This document shows positions 20,759-32,538 of a stretch of DNA of 64,000 bases, piece after piece; positions within the stretch are counted from its first letter, which is position 1; the number at the start of each line of letters is the position of its first letter. The translations under genes and the position numbers were made by a program. The notes beneath the pieces were generated by a model. That model made no database searches and had not been told where the DNA came from. It saw only the letters and a program-made list of their open reading frames with translations. Where the stretch lies: the NCBI GenBank assembly GCA_012932865.1, contig SAXG01000015.1, forward strand, positions 1 to 64,000, written 5' to 3'. Source of the stretch: Amylostereum areolatum. Taxonomy: Eukaryota; Basidiomycota; Agaricomycetes; Russulales; Stereaceae.

Positions 20759-22257
20759 ATGTCAGTCATTTCGGATGGCCCTCCAACCGTCATGCGCCTG
20801 CAGTACGCGCTCGCCTATGCGCTGGCGGTGTCTAGGAGGCCGAGAAAGGATGGACGTGTTTTTTTGCCTGTGTCAACGTGGTGGGACCGTTACATGGAAG
20901 AGATGGTGCGTCCTGTTTTTTTCCTGCTTACTCTGGGGCTTATGTTCGCAAAAGGTTGACGAGGCCCACATCCGATCAGAGCTGTCGGCGCACGGCGTGT
21001 TCAGCGGGTCGGAGCCCGACATCCACCCCATATTCGACATTGCGACCCCCGACATTGCTCAGCGGATTTTCGCCTTCAAGACCATTGACCTGCACATTCC
21101 CACCCTCAAGCCCGGGGGAGAGCAGTGGTGGTCGCACGGAGGTGTGTGGCATGTGAATATTGCCTCCGATGTCCCACTGACCTTTCGTCCCAGAGTTCTA
21201 TCGCAGTGTGGACAACTCACCGAATGCGCGTGACCATTCATTCTCCCCCCCAGCCCCCAAGACGAATGCCATCATCACCGCCCCTGCCCCTGCCCCTGCT
21301 GCTGTTGTTTCGACCTCTAGACCTGCTCCGAATACTGACGGCTCCGACTCCGACGACTCCGAAGAGGGTGGCGCATTCATTGTGCCCCCCATCAAGTGAC
21401 GTACCTTGAAGGCGGATGCCTCCGCACCCACGCCCATGGACGTCGACGAGGAAGGAGCCGAGCCGATGGCTGTGGACGATGTGGAGGTCATCCAGTCAGA
21501 TGAGGACAGTGTCCATTCAATTGATGGCAAGGACTGGCCCAATCAGGTGTGTACTCGTCTCCTATGCATTGTATAATATCTCATAGCTCGCTAGACTCCC
21601 TGTGATCGGTGCAGCAAAACCGACGAACTGTGCTGGTCGACACCAGGGAACAGCACGTCGTGCTCTCGGTGCCAGTTCCAAAAGCAGGCATGCAGCCACT
21701 CGCAAAAGAACACTTTTACTTCCTACAAGAAATGGCTTGAGCTTCGGGCCGTGAAAAAGGTAAACCGGATTCCACTTTATCGGCGACCTGAGAAAGGCCC
21801 CGATGAACGTGCTCTGACCCCGACGGCTCCGACAGCGGGTCCTTCTCGGCGGACCAAGGCAAAAGTCATAGTCGAGGTTGACACTCCGATGAAGACCCGG
21901 GCTGCGAAGAAGGACAAGGGTAAGGGTGTTTCCCATGCCACGAAAGGTATATTTCCGCTTTTTTTTCTTTTGTTCTTTACTTTCTAATTTGTTTTTCACT
22001 TTTGCAGGTTCGATGAGTGACCTTGATGCTAGAATTGGGCATCATCTCGAAGCTTTCACGGCAACTCTGCTTGAGGCCATGAAGTCGGAGCAGGAGCAAA
22101 TGGAGAAGGCCATCCAGGACGCCCTCAAGCCTGTCGTCGATGGCATCGCAAAACTCAAGGCGAAGAACAAGATGGTCTTGTATGAGCTCAACGAGCTCCA
22201 CAAGTTCATGGGGAGTGTTGCCGATGATGCTGGCGAGGTTCGGGACCAGGCCGAGGC
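20759..22257 (+). pseudogene. WW-motif protein with paired CxxC cysteines, interrupted
   Basis: This is a multi-exon plus-strand gene. Exon 1 is 20759-20905 (MSVISDGPP...), exon 2 is 20955-21141, exon 3 starts at 21194; a further exon begins at the AG after 21590 and encodes CDRCSKTDELC ... CSRCQFQKQAC, a likely metal-binding cysteine cluster. A last exon (SDLDARIGHHLEAF...) is predicted to be a coiled coil. An in-frame TGA at 21397-21399 splits a region that remains clearly coding afterwards (acidic, MDVDEEGAEPM). The 3' end is cut at 22258 by the family C LTR, which adds about 30 in-frame codons before a stop. The N-terminal domain ends in WWSHG, like the WWTDP/WWTEP of its neighbours. Function unknown. 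Confidence 0.6.
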
Positions 22258-22677
22258 TGTCAGAAACGCAGTTTATGAGACCGATGAACCGCCTAAGTCG
22301 CGACGATGGGAGGAGCGAGAAGAAAATAGATTCGAGAGTGCCGGGGTCTAGGGTAGTGCAACGTGCGCTACAGTACCGTACGACGAGATGGACAGTCTGA
22401 GGAAAAGGGAAAAGGGATACTGTCCTTATATACAAGTGGGAACAATGGTGCGATGCGATGCGATAGTGGTGCGAGCGGGGGGAACAATAAGAAAGGAGTC
22501 ATGGGGAGGAGGACGGAAGTCCGGAGCAATGATGTCATAGATAAGGGTGCGGAACACCGTTCGGAAGTCCGGGCGATGACGTCGTTGGAGCATGTGATGC
22601 GAAGGAGAGTCATGTGCCGTGACGCGTCGCGTGTACAAGGTCTGCAAACGAAGAAAGAAATGGAGCGATCCGTGACA
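22258..22677 (-). repeat. 3' LTR of element C (minus strand)
   Basis: This 420-bp LTR has TGTCA/TGACA ends. On the minus strand it follows a polypurine tract AAAGGGGGGGTAA (22678-22690). It matches the LTR at 28930-29350 and the solo LTR at 45095-45514. Its left flank GAGGC does not match the right flank of the 5' LTR (ATGGC), so no clear target duplication is left. Confidence 0.93.
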
Positions 22678-25600
22678 TTACCCCCCCTTTAAGACGCGCT
22701 TTCGCCTGGAGCGCGATGTCATCTGCAAGGGTGGATGCGAGGAAATCGTCAAAGGAGATGCCGAGGAAACGCACAGGGCGGGGCGCATTTGGATGGCGCT
22801 TGTGGAAAGCGTCAATCATGTCGGTAACCTTTGAGAGCGACGAACGCGGGAGCCAGGTGTTTTCGGAGTCGGGATAGCCGGCCCACTTGACGAGGTACTG
22901 AATGCCTTTCTTGTTACAAGTTGGTTTAGAGTCGACAATGTCTTCAACGTCATATTCTTCTTCATCGTCAATGAGGTCTGGTGGCGGCTGTTCATAATTT
23001 GGCCCATGAGCAGCTGTCTCCTTGTACGCGGTGAGCAGCGAGGCATGGAAGACTGGATGGATTCACCACGTCTTTGGCAGCTTCAAGCGGTAGTTGACTG
23101 GGCTGATGACGTCAATGATTTCGAAGGGTCCGAATCGTTTGGCAGCAAGCTTAGCTTTTGGTCTCGTCGTCTTCAGATTTTTGCCTTCTAGCCATACTTT
23201 GTCTCCGACGGCAAACTGCGTTGATTCGCTGACCGTGTCGCCATTGTAGTGCTTCATCAAGTCTGATGCGAGGGCAAGGCTGGCCTTGATCTCCTGTCGG
23301 ACTTCTTCAAGTTGACGGAGGTGTTCTTCAACTGCGGGGACCTTTGAGGACGGGTTTACGGATGGGTACATTTTCGGGAGGAAGCCGTAGAGGACTTCAA
23401 AGGGAGCCTTTCCAGTAGCTGCATGGGTGCGAGAGTTGTGAGAAAACTTGAAGAAGGGCAACCACTTCACCCAGTCGTCTTGATGGTAGTTGCAGAATAC
23501 TCGCAGGAACTGCTCGAGGTTCTGGTTCTCGCGTTCGGTTTGGCCGTCTGTCTGTGGGTGATACGCTGTGCTGAGGGCGGACTTGATCCCGAGCTTCTCG
23601 TTGAGTGTATGCATCACCTGTCCAGCAAATTGGGGTCCATGATCCGAGATGATCTTGTCTGCTAAGCCGTAGTGTCGGTATACCTTGTCGAAGAGAATGT
23701 CAGCTGTGCCATCACTGGTGATCTTCGTTGTACATGGGGTGGTAACCACCATCTTGGTGAGGCGATCGACCACGACATTGACGGCATTATAGCCTTCGCA
23801 GTCAGGGAGTTCGACGATGAAGTCGGTGGAGATGACGCCAAACGGTCGATTGGGTACTTCGTTTGGGATCATGTCGACGTGGGGTCGGCTGCTCTGTGTC
23901 TTCGTCGACTGGCAGGTTGCGCATCCTGCTACAAATTCGCGGACAAAGACAGACATGCCAGGCCACTAATATTCACGACTCACAAGCTCGTAAGTCTTGA
24001 AGCGACCGGGGTGTCCAGCCAGGGGCGATTCATGGTACATTTTGACAATGTCGCGTCGCAACTCATCGTCTGCAGGGACATATACCTTTCCTCTAAACAG
24101 GACCAGGCCTTCTTCGTAGTTCCACTCTTGAAGGTTCTTGACGAGTGTACGTGGTCCATTCCGTAAGATGGCGTCCAGAGCTTGAACGACCTCGATGTCC
24201 TTGGTCTTGCAGTCGCGGATACGTCGTCGGAGTTCGACATCGCCGAGGGAGGTTACTGCTCCTGGCCTTGTTGCACGTATCTGGAAGTACTTGGGGTCGA
24301 GCAAGATACGTTCCTTGTTGTCATTCTCAACACCCTGCTTGTGATCAGGTCGTCGGGACATTGGGTCTGGGCGATGGGATACTCCTGGTTTGTGAACGAG
24401 CACGAAGTCAAATCGAGTGAGGAATAGAGCCCAACGTGCCTGTCGGCGGCTCAGCTTCTGTGCCGTCTTGAAGTGCTCTAGGTTCTTGTGGTCTGTCCAG
24501 ATTTCGACGGTGTCGGGAACGCCTTCAAGGTAGTGGCGCCAGGCTTCGAGCGCACAGATGATCGCGAGTAGCTCCTTGTCGTAGATGTCGTAGTTGTGTT
24601 CCGGTTCCGATAGGGCCTTGGACAGATACGCCACTGGATGCCAGTGACCGTCGTCACCTTTCTGCGAGAGTATACCTCCAGTAGCAAAGTCCGAGGCGTC
24701 AACTTCGACGAGGTAAGGTTTCCTTGGATCAGGCATAACTAAGACAGGGGAGGAGGTGAACGCAGCTTTAAGTGCGTTAAACGCCGTCTGGCATTCCGTC
24801 GACCAATTCCATGTGCAGTCCTTCTTTGTCAGGTCGAACAGAGGTCGTGCGATCTTGGAGAAATCCTTGATGAAGTGTCGGTAGAAATTACCAAATCCGA
24901 GGAAGGATTGTACATCCTTGACCGTCCGGGGTGTAGGCCAGTCCTGGATACCAGCTACCTTGACGGGGTCCATGGCGATCTTGTCGTGTGAGATAATGAG
25001 TCCGAGGTATTCAACGGAGTCCTGCTCGAAGACACATTTCTCTGGCTTAAGGAACAGGTCATTGTCTTGTAGGCGTTGGAGAACCTGTCGCACTATGGCA
25101 CGATGTTCCTCCATAGTTCGAGTGAATACGAGGATGTTGTCCATGTAGATGATGACTTTGCCCGAGTCGATAAGATCCTTGAAAAGTTCGTTCATCATTG
25201 CCTGGAACGTCGTGGGGGAGTTCATAAGGCCGAAGAACATCACCGTAGGTTCAAAGAGGCCACGATTCGTCTTGAACGCAGCCTTCCACTCGTCGCCTTC
25301 CTTGATGCGGACATTGTTGTACCCCCAGCGGACATCCATCTTGGAGAAGATCTTTGCACCTTTGAGGCGGTCGACAATTTCTGAGATCAGCGGCAAGGGG
25401 TACTCGTTCTTGATGGTACCCTTGTTCAGCTCTCAATAGTCCTGTACAGGCCGCAGCTTCCCATCTTTCTTTTTGACGAAGAAGAATGGACTTGCCTGCG
25501 GTGATTTCGATGGGCGAATGTAGCCCTTCTTCAGGTGGTCGTCGAGGAAGGTATCGAGCTCGATCTGCTCGGAGGGGGAGAGCGGGTAGATCTTGCAGGG

Positions 25601-26704
25601 CTTGGGTTCGAAGCCGTCCTTCATGTCAATGGCATGATCCCATGGTCGCCGGTCGGGTAGTTGTTCAGAGGTTTTCTTGTCGAATACAGGTGCAAAGTCG
25701 CGGTATGGAGGGGGAACCAAGTCTTCAAAGGTTTGCGGGCGTGCATTTTCCCTTGAGTGCTCTGCAAGCTCTTGCGCCTTGGTGAAGCCCGCTCGGATTG
25801 GTACTGCCTCCGGGTTGGGGCCGTCAACTTCAGGAAGAATCCCAGCACGACGCAGGCCATTGATCTCCCAGTCTCGGAAGACCCTGGGTCGTTCGTCATC
25901 GTCTTCAGTGAAAAGGCGGGCAGGTAAAGGTGAGAGATGGAATGTGCGGATGCGAACTTCTTTGACCCTGCGCGCGGGGATGACATACGTAGGGATAGGG
26001 GCCCAGGAGACATACACTGGTTCTGGGAATGGGTCGTCCGGGGCTAGAGGTACCTTAGGGGCCGCATCAGCTCAAACCTTTTGCTGTGATCGGGTCGACG
26101 ATGGTGTTCGCGGCTCTGTTGCAAGGTTCGTCACGGTCGGTTCGGAGAGGGTGCAAGAGGGAGGGCAGCGGAGCATGTCAACACGATCTTGCTGCCAGTC
26201 TATGGTGGGGTTATGCTTATCGAGCCAGTCTGTTCCAAGGATCATATCGTGATCACCGATGTCGGTGATGAAGAACTCAGCTTCTTCCTCATGGTATGCC
26301 TTCGAGTCTTGCGAGTATATCCGGATCCGTTGGGTCGTCGTATCACGCACTCAGCCCATGATGTTCTCGGTGCCGTCCACGTTACGCACAGGGAACGGGT
26401 TTTCTAGTTTTCTTGTAGTCAGCTTCTTGCGTTCAGCGAAGCTTCGGTTGATGATGATTCCTTCTGCACCGCTGTCAAGCAGTGCCTCTGCGTCGATTTG
26501 TCGGCCTGTCGCTCGTCCAATCATTTTGACCTTGAGCGTTATCGAGGGTGTCTGCCTGTTCTTCGTGACAGTAGAGAGGTGCACACACGATGGATACGAT
26601 TGCTCACATGAGGTCATAGATGATAGTACAGAGAAGCGATTGTAAGATGCCGATGATATAAGTCCTTTGCCTCCACCAGACGACGCGACTGGGGGGCGTT
26701 TCAA
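22610..26704 (-). pseudogene. Element C pol with five in-frame stop codons
   Basis: The order is protease (LLDSGAEGIIINRSF, about 26470), reverse transcriptase (about 24750-25700, with YMDN instead of YLDD at about 25140), RNase H, integrase (zinc finger 23890-24060; core with DHGPQF and DGQTERENQ) and a chromodomain (EEYDVEDIVD ... LVKWAGYPDSENTWLP, about 22850-22970). Stops are at 26351-26353, 26072-26074, 25433-25435, 23966-23968 and 23063-23065. Four are TGA and one is TAG. Aligned to A and B, those at 25433 and 23063 replace Arg, consistent with CGA to TGA; the TAG replaces a Trp. The last codons extend into the 3' LTR. The YMDN change would by itself weaken the polymerase. Confidence 0.9.
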
Positions 26705-27729
26705 AAATCCTGCGACTCTAGGATATCCTTCAGCAGTGCCACTGCCTGCTCCTTACCTTCCGCATCCAGATCCTTCAGCTGGCGAGTGATCACCGCGATG
26801 GTTTTGGATGGGTCGGGAGCTGCTTTCGCAGTGGACGGAGCCGTGTTCGTCGGCAGGGGAGGGGCCTTGGACCCAGTCTCTACTGTGCCCACCCGTCGCG
26901 CACTCGAGTCGCGGTTGGGGCAGTTGCGAGAGACGTGACCGGCTTGTCGACACATGAAGCACTTGCCTTCGCGCATCATCTTTGCGCGCTCGTCGTCCGT
27001 CAGCTTTGCAGGGCAGGTTGAGGTGTTGGTGAAGGCGCCGACTCGGCGCGACGAGGAGTCGTTGGTCGAACCATTCGAGGTGAGCGCGACAGCCCCCTTG
27101 GACTGACTGCTCTTCCTCTCTGGGTTCTCTTCGAGCCACTGGTGGTTGATGCAGCGGGCGCGCTCCTTCCACTCCGCGAGCTTGGTGGGGAACGGGTATG
27201 ACCGGGCCACCTGCTTGCCGAGGTCATGCTGAAGTCCCTTCTTGAAAAAGTGGATTAGCGCCTCGTCGTCGTACGCTGACATGGTTGCCAGAATCTCAAA
27301 CTCGGTGATAAAGTCAGTGACGTCCCGGGTGGTCATTGCGAGCTCGTTGATCTTACGCTGAGCCTCTATCTTCGGATCGACGGGCACGAAGTCTTTGCCA
27401 AACCTCTCGAAGAGCTCTTTGTAAGAGCTATAGTGGAGTGTTGGGGGCGTGGGGTCGAGGGTTTCGGTGTCCTCCTTCTCGTCTTCGTCGGCGAAGAGTT
27501 CCATGCGGCGATGTGTGGCCCAGGCTTTCGCCGTGTCGTCCTCCATCAGGCTGAGGAGGAGCATCATCTTGGCGTCATCTGTGGCATAAACATCCTTGTT
27601 AACGCGCAGGAACATGCGGAGCTCGAGGGAGAACCGGAGGGTGTCGCGTCTATCGCCTTTGAATGGCTTTGGCTTGGGGCTGATCTCACGCTTGGAGGCG
27701 GTCGAGGGTTTGGTTTCTTCGTCGGGCAT
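26701..27729 (-). CDS. Element C gag polyprotein
   Basis: These are 342 codons from MPDEETKPS, with a capsid-like middle and a zinc knuckle CFMCRQAGHVSRNC (about 26915-26955). The same frame is open upstream to about 28300 and looks coding there (WYFQGGNYLTDKD near 28140 aligns with YF...LT/D segments upstream of the ATG in A and B gag). The true N-terminus may therefore lie upstream without a normal ATG. Gag ends GAT-TTT-TGA, and pol is open in the -1 frame across that stop. No internal stop was seen, in contrast to pol. Confidence 0.85.
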   Translation of the reverse strand: MPDEETKPSTASKREISPKPKPFKGDRRDTLRFSLELRMFLRVNKDVYATDDAKMMLLLSLMEDDTAKAWATHRRMELFADEDEKEDTETLDPTPPTLHYSSYKELFERFGKDFVPVDPKIEAQRKINELAMTTRDVTDFITEFEILATMSAYDDEALIHFFKKGLQHDLGKQVARSYPFPTKLAEWKERARCINHQWLEENPERKSSQSKGAVALTSNGSTNDSSSRRVGAFTNTSTCPAKLTDDERAKMMREGKCFMCRQAGHVSRNCPNRDSSARRVGTVETGSKAPPLPTNTAPSTAKAAPDPSKTIAVITRQLKDLDAEGKEQAVALLKDILESQDF

Positions 27730-28309
27730 TTTGTCAGCGGGGAGGGCGATGTCGAGGGATCGGGTGAAGGCTGCTTCTTGTTGGCGTCGGAGTTCCTTGC
27801 GGTGTTCTTCAGCTTCGTCAAGCTCGATTTGGACTTCACGCGCGACTTGGAATTCGAGGGGTGTGATGAGTTCCTGGTTGTGTCTCCAAAACCAGAGATC
27901 CTGAACAGGGTTTGTACTAGAGGGTTGCCACTCAACTACTGTGCGCCCTGGTGTTCCTTGCCGGTTCCGTCGATACGCGTACCACTTCCTAGTGACGCTG
28001 TCGAACTTGAATCCCCTGGGGGGGAAGAGGACAGTGGATCGGCGGGGCGGTGGGGAAGAGGATGCGGGTGGGTCAAGGAAGGCAGTAAGGACGTCGGTTG
28101 CAAGATCAAGGTCTTTGTCTGTGAGATAGTTGCCTCCTTGAAAGTACCAGTCTTGTCTGCTTTCTTCGGGAGGGTTGTGGGCCCAATGTACCGGTCTCTT
28201 GGTGTCTAGGGAGGTGAGGATGGAGTACTCGTACGGACAATAGTCGCGGAAGATACCCGGGGGGAACGCGGGGGTGGGGGGACGGGTGAAGGTTTGGGAA
28301 GCGATGATT

Positions 28310-28930
28310 CTAGAAGAAGTCGGCCGCGACGGGGCGACGACCGAGGAGTTTCTGGGTGAGGTAGCCGGCTTTTACAGCCTGGCAGATCTTGTGTTCAAGG
28401 TGACGGTGGCGGAGGGTCTTGCCCTTGATAGTGGGACGGAGGACTGGTGGCGGGGTGGATTCCGGTGTGGGGATTGCGAAATTGTAGACGGTAGGGAAGT
28501 TGTGTCGGATGATCGATGGAGGTAGATGGGTGTTGGAGCAGGTGTGCCAGGTGGGGGAGTGAATTGAGAATTCGAACCGGTTCCGATCTACATCAAAGCA
28601 CGCAACGACATGAGCGTAGAGGCAGAGGATTGTCTGCCTACCGTGATCGTGATTCCAGCGCCACTCGTATATGCGGCAATTGACTCCGTGGACCTTCCAG
28701 GTATGTTCCCTACAGAGGAGTTCGAGAGCTTGTATGCGATCGACAGTGGCCGTGTTTGCTCGGGGCCAGGGGAACGGGACGTTGCGATCGGGGTTGAATG
28801 CTTGGAGATTGAAGGTGAGAAAGATCGGTTCGGTGGTGGGTTCTAGGGTGGGGGTTTTTAACGTCGTAGAGACGGCGAGGGTAGATGGAGAGAGGGGTGC
28901 GAGGTAGGCGTAGGGGCAGACTGTCCAGGT
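28310..28930 (-). CDS. Element C leader ORF upstream of gag
   Basis: This reading frame begins inside the LTR (first ATG at 29107) and crosses the whole leader, ending at TAG 28310-28312. It gives a protein rich in His, Trp and Cys with a stretch of aromatic beta-like pattern and a Pro-rich segment (IPTPESTPPP). Its position and size match the leader ORFs of A2 and B; sequence similarity is weak (aromatic and hydrophobic spacing followed by a Pro-rich segment). The gag frame overlaps its end in the +1 frame, unlike A and B where the two are in the same frame. Function unknown. Confidence 0.5.
   Translation of the reverse strand, partial: TWTVCPYAYLAPLSPSTLAVSTTLKTPTLEPTTEPIFLTFNLQAFNPDRNVPFPWPRANTATVDRIQALELLCREHTWKVHGVNCRIYEWRWNHDHGRQTILCLYAHVVACFDVDRNRFEFSIHSPTWHTCSNTHLPPSIIRHNFPTVYNFAIPTPESTPPPVLRPTIKGKTLRHRHLEHKICQAVKAGYLTQKLLGRRPVAADFF
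28917..28927 (-). promoter_or_regulatory. Self-complementary primer-binding site of family C
   Basis: Minus-strand TGGACAGTCTG starts two bases inside the LTR edge and is exactly complementary, over 11 bases, to CAGACTGTCCA in the R region of the same LTR (29061-29071). That segment begins 34 bases downstream of the start of the TATA box (29097-29104), where an RNA 5' end is expected. This fits Tf1-type self-priming. Confidence 0.78.
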
Positions 28931-29350
28931 GTCAGAAACGCAGTTTATGAGACCGATGAACCGCCTAAGTCGCGACGATGGGAGGAGCGAGAAGAAAATA
29001 GATTCGAGAGTGCCGGGGTCTAGGGTAGTGCAACGTGCGCTACAGTACCGTACGACGAGATGGACAGTCTGAGGAAAAGGGAAAAGGGATACTGTCCTTA
29101 TATACAAGTGGGACCGATAGTGCGATGTGATGCGATAGTGGTGCGAGCGGGGGGAACAATAAGAAAGGAGTCATGGGGAGGAGGACGGAAGTCCGGAGCA
29201 ATGATGTCATAGATAAGGGTGCGGAACACCGTTCGGAAGTCCGGAGCAATGACGTCGTTGGAGCATGTGATGCGAAGGAAAGTCATGTGCCGTGACGCGT
29301 CGCGTGTACAAGGTCTGCAAACGAAGAAAGAAATGGAGTGATCCGTGACA
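28930..29350 (-). repeat. 5' LTR of element C (minus strand)
   Basis: This 421-bp LTR carries on the minus strand a TATA box (TATATAAG, 29097-29104) and the self-priming segment (29061-29071). It is nearly identical to 22258-22677 and 45095-45514. Confidence 0.93.
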
Positions 29351-29359
29351 ATGGCCAGG

Positions 29360-30956
29360 ATATGCACCCGATACCGTTGCTCGTAGCACCCCTGCAGAGC
29401 TTAAGTATCTCCGAACGCTATGCCCCGAGCCTGCGTATCAGAAAGCAATAGACCTGACATACTCCATTCCGGTGAACATCTTGTCGACGGACAAAGTTGC
29501 ACCAAATTCTGACAGTTTCATGTATTAGGCATCACGAAGTGACTATCCTCTCCCAAGAGATACACCAGACTGTGGTTTGTGGTCCTGGTCAAAGCGGTGG
29601 CTCAGCGCCGAAGTTCACACATACGAAAATCGTATGATCGCACTGCAGGCATTGGTTGCGGACTTCAACGGGTTAAGTCCCCACCTCCTTTGGGAAAAAG
29701 AAGATGGATCCTGGGCGGGCTGGGAATGTGCAAGAACTGCCCTTCTCCTCCTTGGATTGTACGACCATGATTACACTTTCTGGATGGCATCCCAAGCAAA
29801 ATCTGTGTTATGGTCAAGCTCCAAAGCCCCGGATGGACCATATACTCGGCAGACTATTCAAGAGTCGAATATCGGTCGACTACCTGAATATCCAGGAAAG
29901 TTCAGTGATTGGTGGTGGGACAGTGCCGTGGATGCTATGGTTAAATCTGCCCAAGGTTCTGTAGCCCTCCTCACTACTCATCCTTTACATGAGCCCTCCG
30001 AAATTTCACACCGACGAACCAACCCCGCACGGACTGCAAGACCAGTGCGGGGTTCCATCATTATACCCCCACGATACGAGGATGACCTGGGGAATAGGCA
30101 AGGTCCGTCACTGTCTACCGCACTTACAGACTCCAACTTCAATACATATTTGCAGGGCACTTAGCAGAGGTGGAGATCGAGTCTCTGACCATCGGACAGG
30201 CAGAGCAACCACATGAGCATACTTTGACTACAGGGGCACGACCCAAGCCACGTCGTGTTGGGAATACTAGCAATGGTCCGATGGGGAGAACACCCACCAA
30301 CCTGGTGAGGCAGATGGACAAGTCACAATTAAAACGTCCTGCACTTCATATTATTTGTTCATCATCTGATGATGATGACGGCACCTCCGACGGCTCCGAC
30401 TCTGACAGCCCCCTGCATATACCTCGACCACGTCTCCTTTTCCCACTGGCACTCCGTGATTCCACTCAGGCAGAGCCTCCCCGGTCTCGTGTCCATTTTA
30501 CGGTGAGTATCGAGTTGGAGTAATGTTTCCATTCTCAATTGTTTTGTGAACAGCCCCCACCACCATCACAACCGCCTCCGACGTTACCTCCGACATCGGG
30601 TGAAGCCCCTGCGCCTGCCCAGGTTGTACAAACTCCGAGGTCATCAAGACGCAAAGTAAGACCACCGCGGGCACCGGACACAATTTCCACTCCACCTATG
30701 CTTACAAAGCCACGAAATCACCGGAAACCAACCTCGAAGACAAACAAGGGTGGTGACAGAAACAAGGGTGAAGGTATGTCATATCTAGAATACATTTTGT
30801 TGAGTTAACTTCTGTGTAGCAGGGCCAGATGTTGGACCGAGCAACTCCAATCCAACTCCTATTGCCAACCCTGGGGGAAAGCGTCTGAGCAGTGGTGTGA
30901 ATACACCACGGAAGGAGACTTCAAAGCGGAAGAGAGGTGTCGGAGCTGGTCGGTGA
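29360..30956 (+). CDS. Hypothetical lineage-specific protein, multi-exon
   Basis: The 3' exons are well supported: one ending at 30102, then 30156-30502, 30554-30773 and 30823-30956 (stop TGA), each with GT/AG borders that keep the frame. The 5' end is uncertain: coding-like sequence starts right after the family C LTR (about 29362-29482), so the first exon may have been lost to that insertion. The protein has a Trp-rich N-terminal part (WSWSKRWL, SDWWWDS), an acidic Ser/Asp run and a basic Pro-rich tail (PRKETSKRKRG). No catalytic motif was recognised. The WWWDS stretch recalls the WW motif of neighbouring genes. Confidence 0.5.
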
Positions 30957-31514
30957 TGGGGTTCACAGCTTCGGAGAGGGGGTGAGATGCTAAGAGAGCC
31001 ATCACTACAATGAGTGAGCCAAAAGCGTAGAGACCATGTATGTACCTGTGCATGTCGCCTCCAGGCTGTCTCTACTACCTCGCCATCTTCGATTTGAGAG
31101 TTAGATCTTATGCACATCAAGTCAATAATGGCGTAGGCAATCAGACTCCGAGAGGGCATACGAAGATTTGGACCAGCACATCCACTGAGTCCGACAAAGT
31201 CTTGTATCAAAATGGACACTTGGAGCAGTTTGAGTGGTACTGGGGTACGGTGTCGCAGACGTGGGACTGATCATCTTGGGCAATGAAAACTGCGCAACGA
31301 TGAAATGTTTTAAATACATGTCTCGGTAACGGCCAACAATGGCTATATATAATGTTGTCAGTCCAACGGGACGCGAAGTCACACAGGTGTGACAGCCACA
31401 TCCCTCCTTTGTCTTCCGATGTTCTCCCACACAGCTCCGACAGGTCCTCATATCGGTTTCGGGTCAAAATCAAGGGAGAAAACCATCAACAACTGTGCAC
31501 TCCCCCCTTCGTAC
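30957..31514. other. Intergenic, no supported gene
   Basis: This is the spacer between two plus-strand hypothetical genes. A TATA-like TATATATAAT lies near 31342. Open frames here are short and lack splice or codon support. Confidence 0.4.
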
Positions 31515-32154
31515 ATGTTACGAGAGGCAAGATTCATTGTGGTCATGCAGTGGTGGTGGTGCGAGGGAGGGAAGCAGAGCAACCCTGGTGATGACTGGTG
31601 GAGGTTGTTTGGCGAGGAATCGGTGAGTTAACACAGTTCTGGGGCGTGAGAACAGATGTTCTGATCTGTGGGGGCAGGAAGACGTGAGCACAGCCTGGAA
31701 GAAGGCAAAGTTGGAGGATACCCAGAACCTCCTGCCTCCGGGGGAGCCTACCTGGCTCGAGATCGCAAGGCTTTTCCGCCCACCAATCATGTGTCAGGAT
31801 TCTGGGCGTTTTCGGAGGCTGGACATGTATGGGGACATCTGGGGGAAAAACAAAGAGGACTGTAAGTTCTGGATCGATCAACCTCTCGGCTTCAAGTGGT
31901 GGACGGACCCTAGTGAGTCCCGCATATTCTCTTCGGTAGGCAGCTGACTTTCGGAACTTGCAGATGTCCAGTTTCCGAACAATCTAAGGCATCTGAAGCT
32001 GAGCCCGGGGGGTCAGCGAGAGGATAATGGGGCGGCTGACAACCACGGTCGTGTTACACTCGCAACCCTGCCAGAGCCTCCTCGTGCTCCAGGGCCGCTC
32101 GGGGGTCTGTTTTTTCCCGACCCAGAGGACGATGATGGAGCTTCGGAGGCCTAG
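31515..32154 (+). CDS. Small WW-motif lineage-specific protein, three exons
   Basis: Exons are 31515-31622, 31678-31912 and 31964-32154. Both introns have GT/AG ends and the joined frame is open from ATG to TAG (177 residues). The N-terminal domain has two Trp pairs (QWWWCEG, DDWWRLF), then a Lys-rich helix, and ends FKWWTDP. The tail is Pro/Asp-rich and acidic. It resembles the N-terminal domains of the proteins at 20759, 20540(-) and 34372(-) in layout: a WW near the first splice site, then a helix with a Pro-hydrophobic-F patch, then a closing WW. Function unknown; the predicted small size and acidic tail do not help. Confidence 0.55.
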
Positions 32155-32324
32155 GGGGGCAGGGGTCGGGCTACAAGTCAGTTATGTTTGTATGTTGCAC
32201 ATCCCTGGGAATTTAGGTGGAATCGGTAGTGTTCTCCTTTTGTATGACTATCCATGAATGCTTGTATTTAGGAACAGTCGGTGAAATCCTTGAGAATGAC
32301 AGATGTCATGTCTACCTATGTGCA

Positions 32325-32389
32325 TCGGAGTGGTCGGACCCATCGGACCCATCGGAGATGACAGATACATCGGAGGTATCTGAACTATG
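32325..32389 (+). repeat. Direct repeat copy 1, GTCGGAG-rich
   Basis: A 65-bp segment is repeated in the same orientation at 39224-39288, with about 83 percent identity by eye. The two copies bracket the block that contains the gene at 32539(-), the gene at 34643 and the KDZ transposase gene. Confidence 0.6.
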
Positions 32390-32538
32390 GCTTCGACCTC
32401 TCAATTCATGTTTGGTAGGCGGACAGCATTGCATTACTAAACAAGAGATACTGTACACATCAGGAAAGCAAGCGCGACAGCGGAAAACATTGAAAGTAAG
32501 GTAAAAAGTACCAGACACCCTTTCCAAAAGCAGTGGAC

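Larger units (their letters stand above)
22258..29350 (-). mobile_element. Element C, Ty3/gypsy chromovirus (minus strand), full length but defective
   Basis: Between two matching LTRs lie, in minus-strand order, a leader ORF (28930 to 28310), gag (about 28300 to 26701) and pol (26704 to 22610). All pol pieces are in one frame with no indel seen, but five in-frame stops interrupt it. It has an independent self-complementary primer site. Both flanks are lineage-specific genes, yet the flanking 5-mers differ, so either the target duplication has decayed or the element is a recombinant of two insertions. Confidence 0.92.

Noticed and set aside
30785..31219. 144-codon minus-strand frame
   Set aside because: It overlaps the well-supported last exon of the plus-strand gene ending at 30956 and has no recognisable feature.
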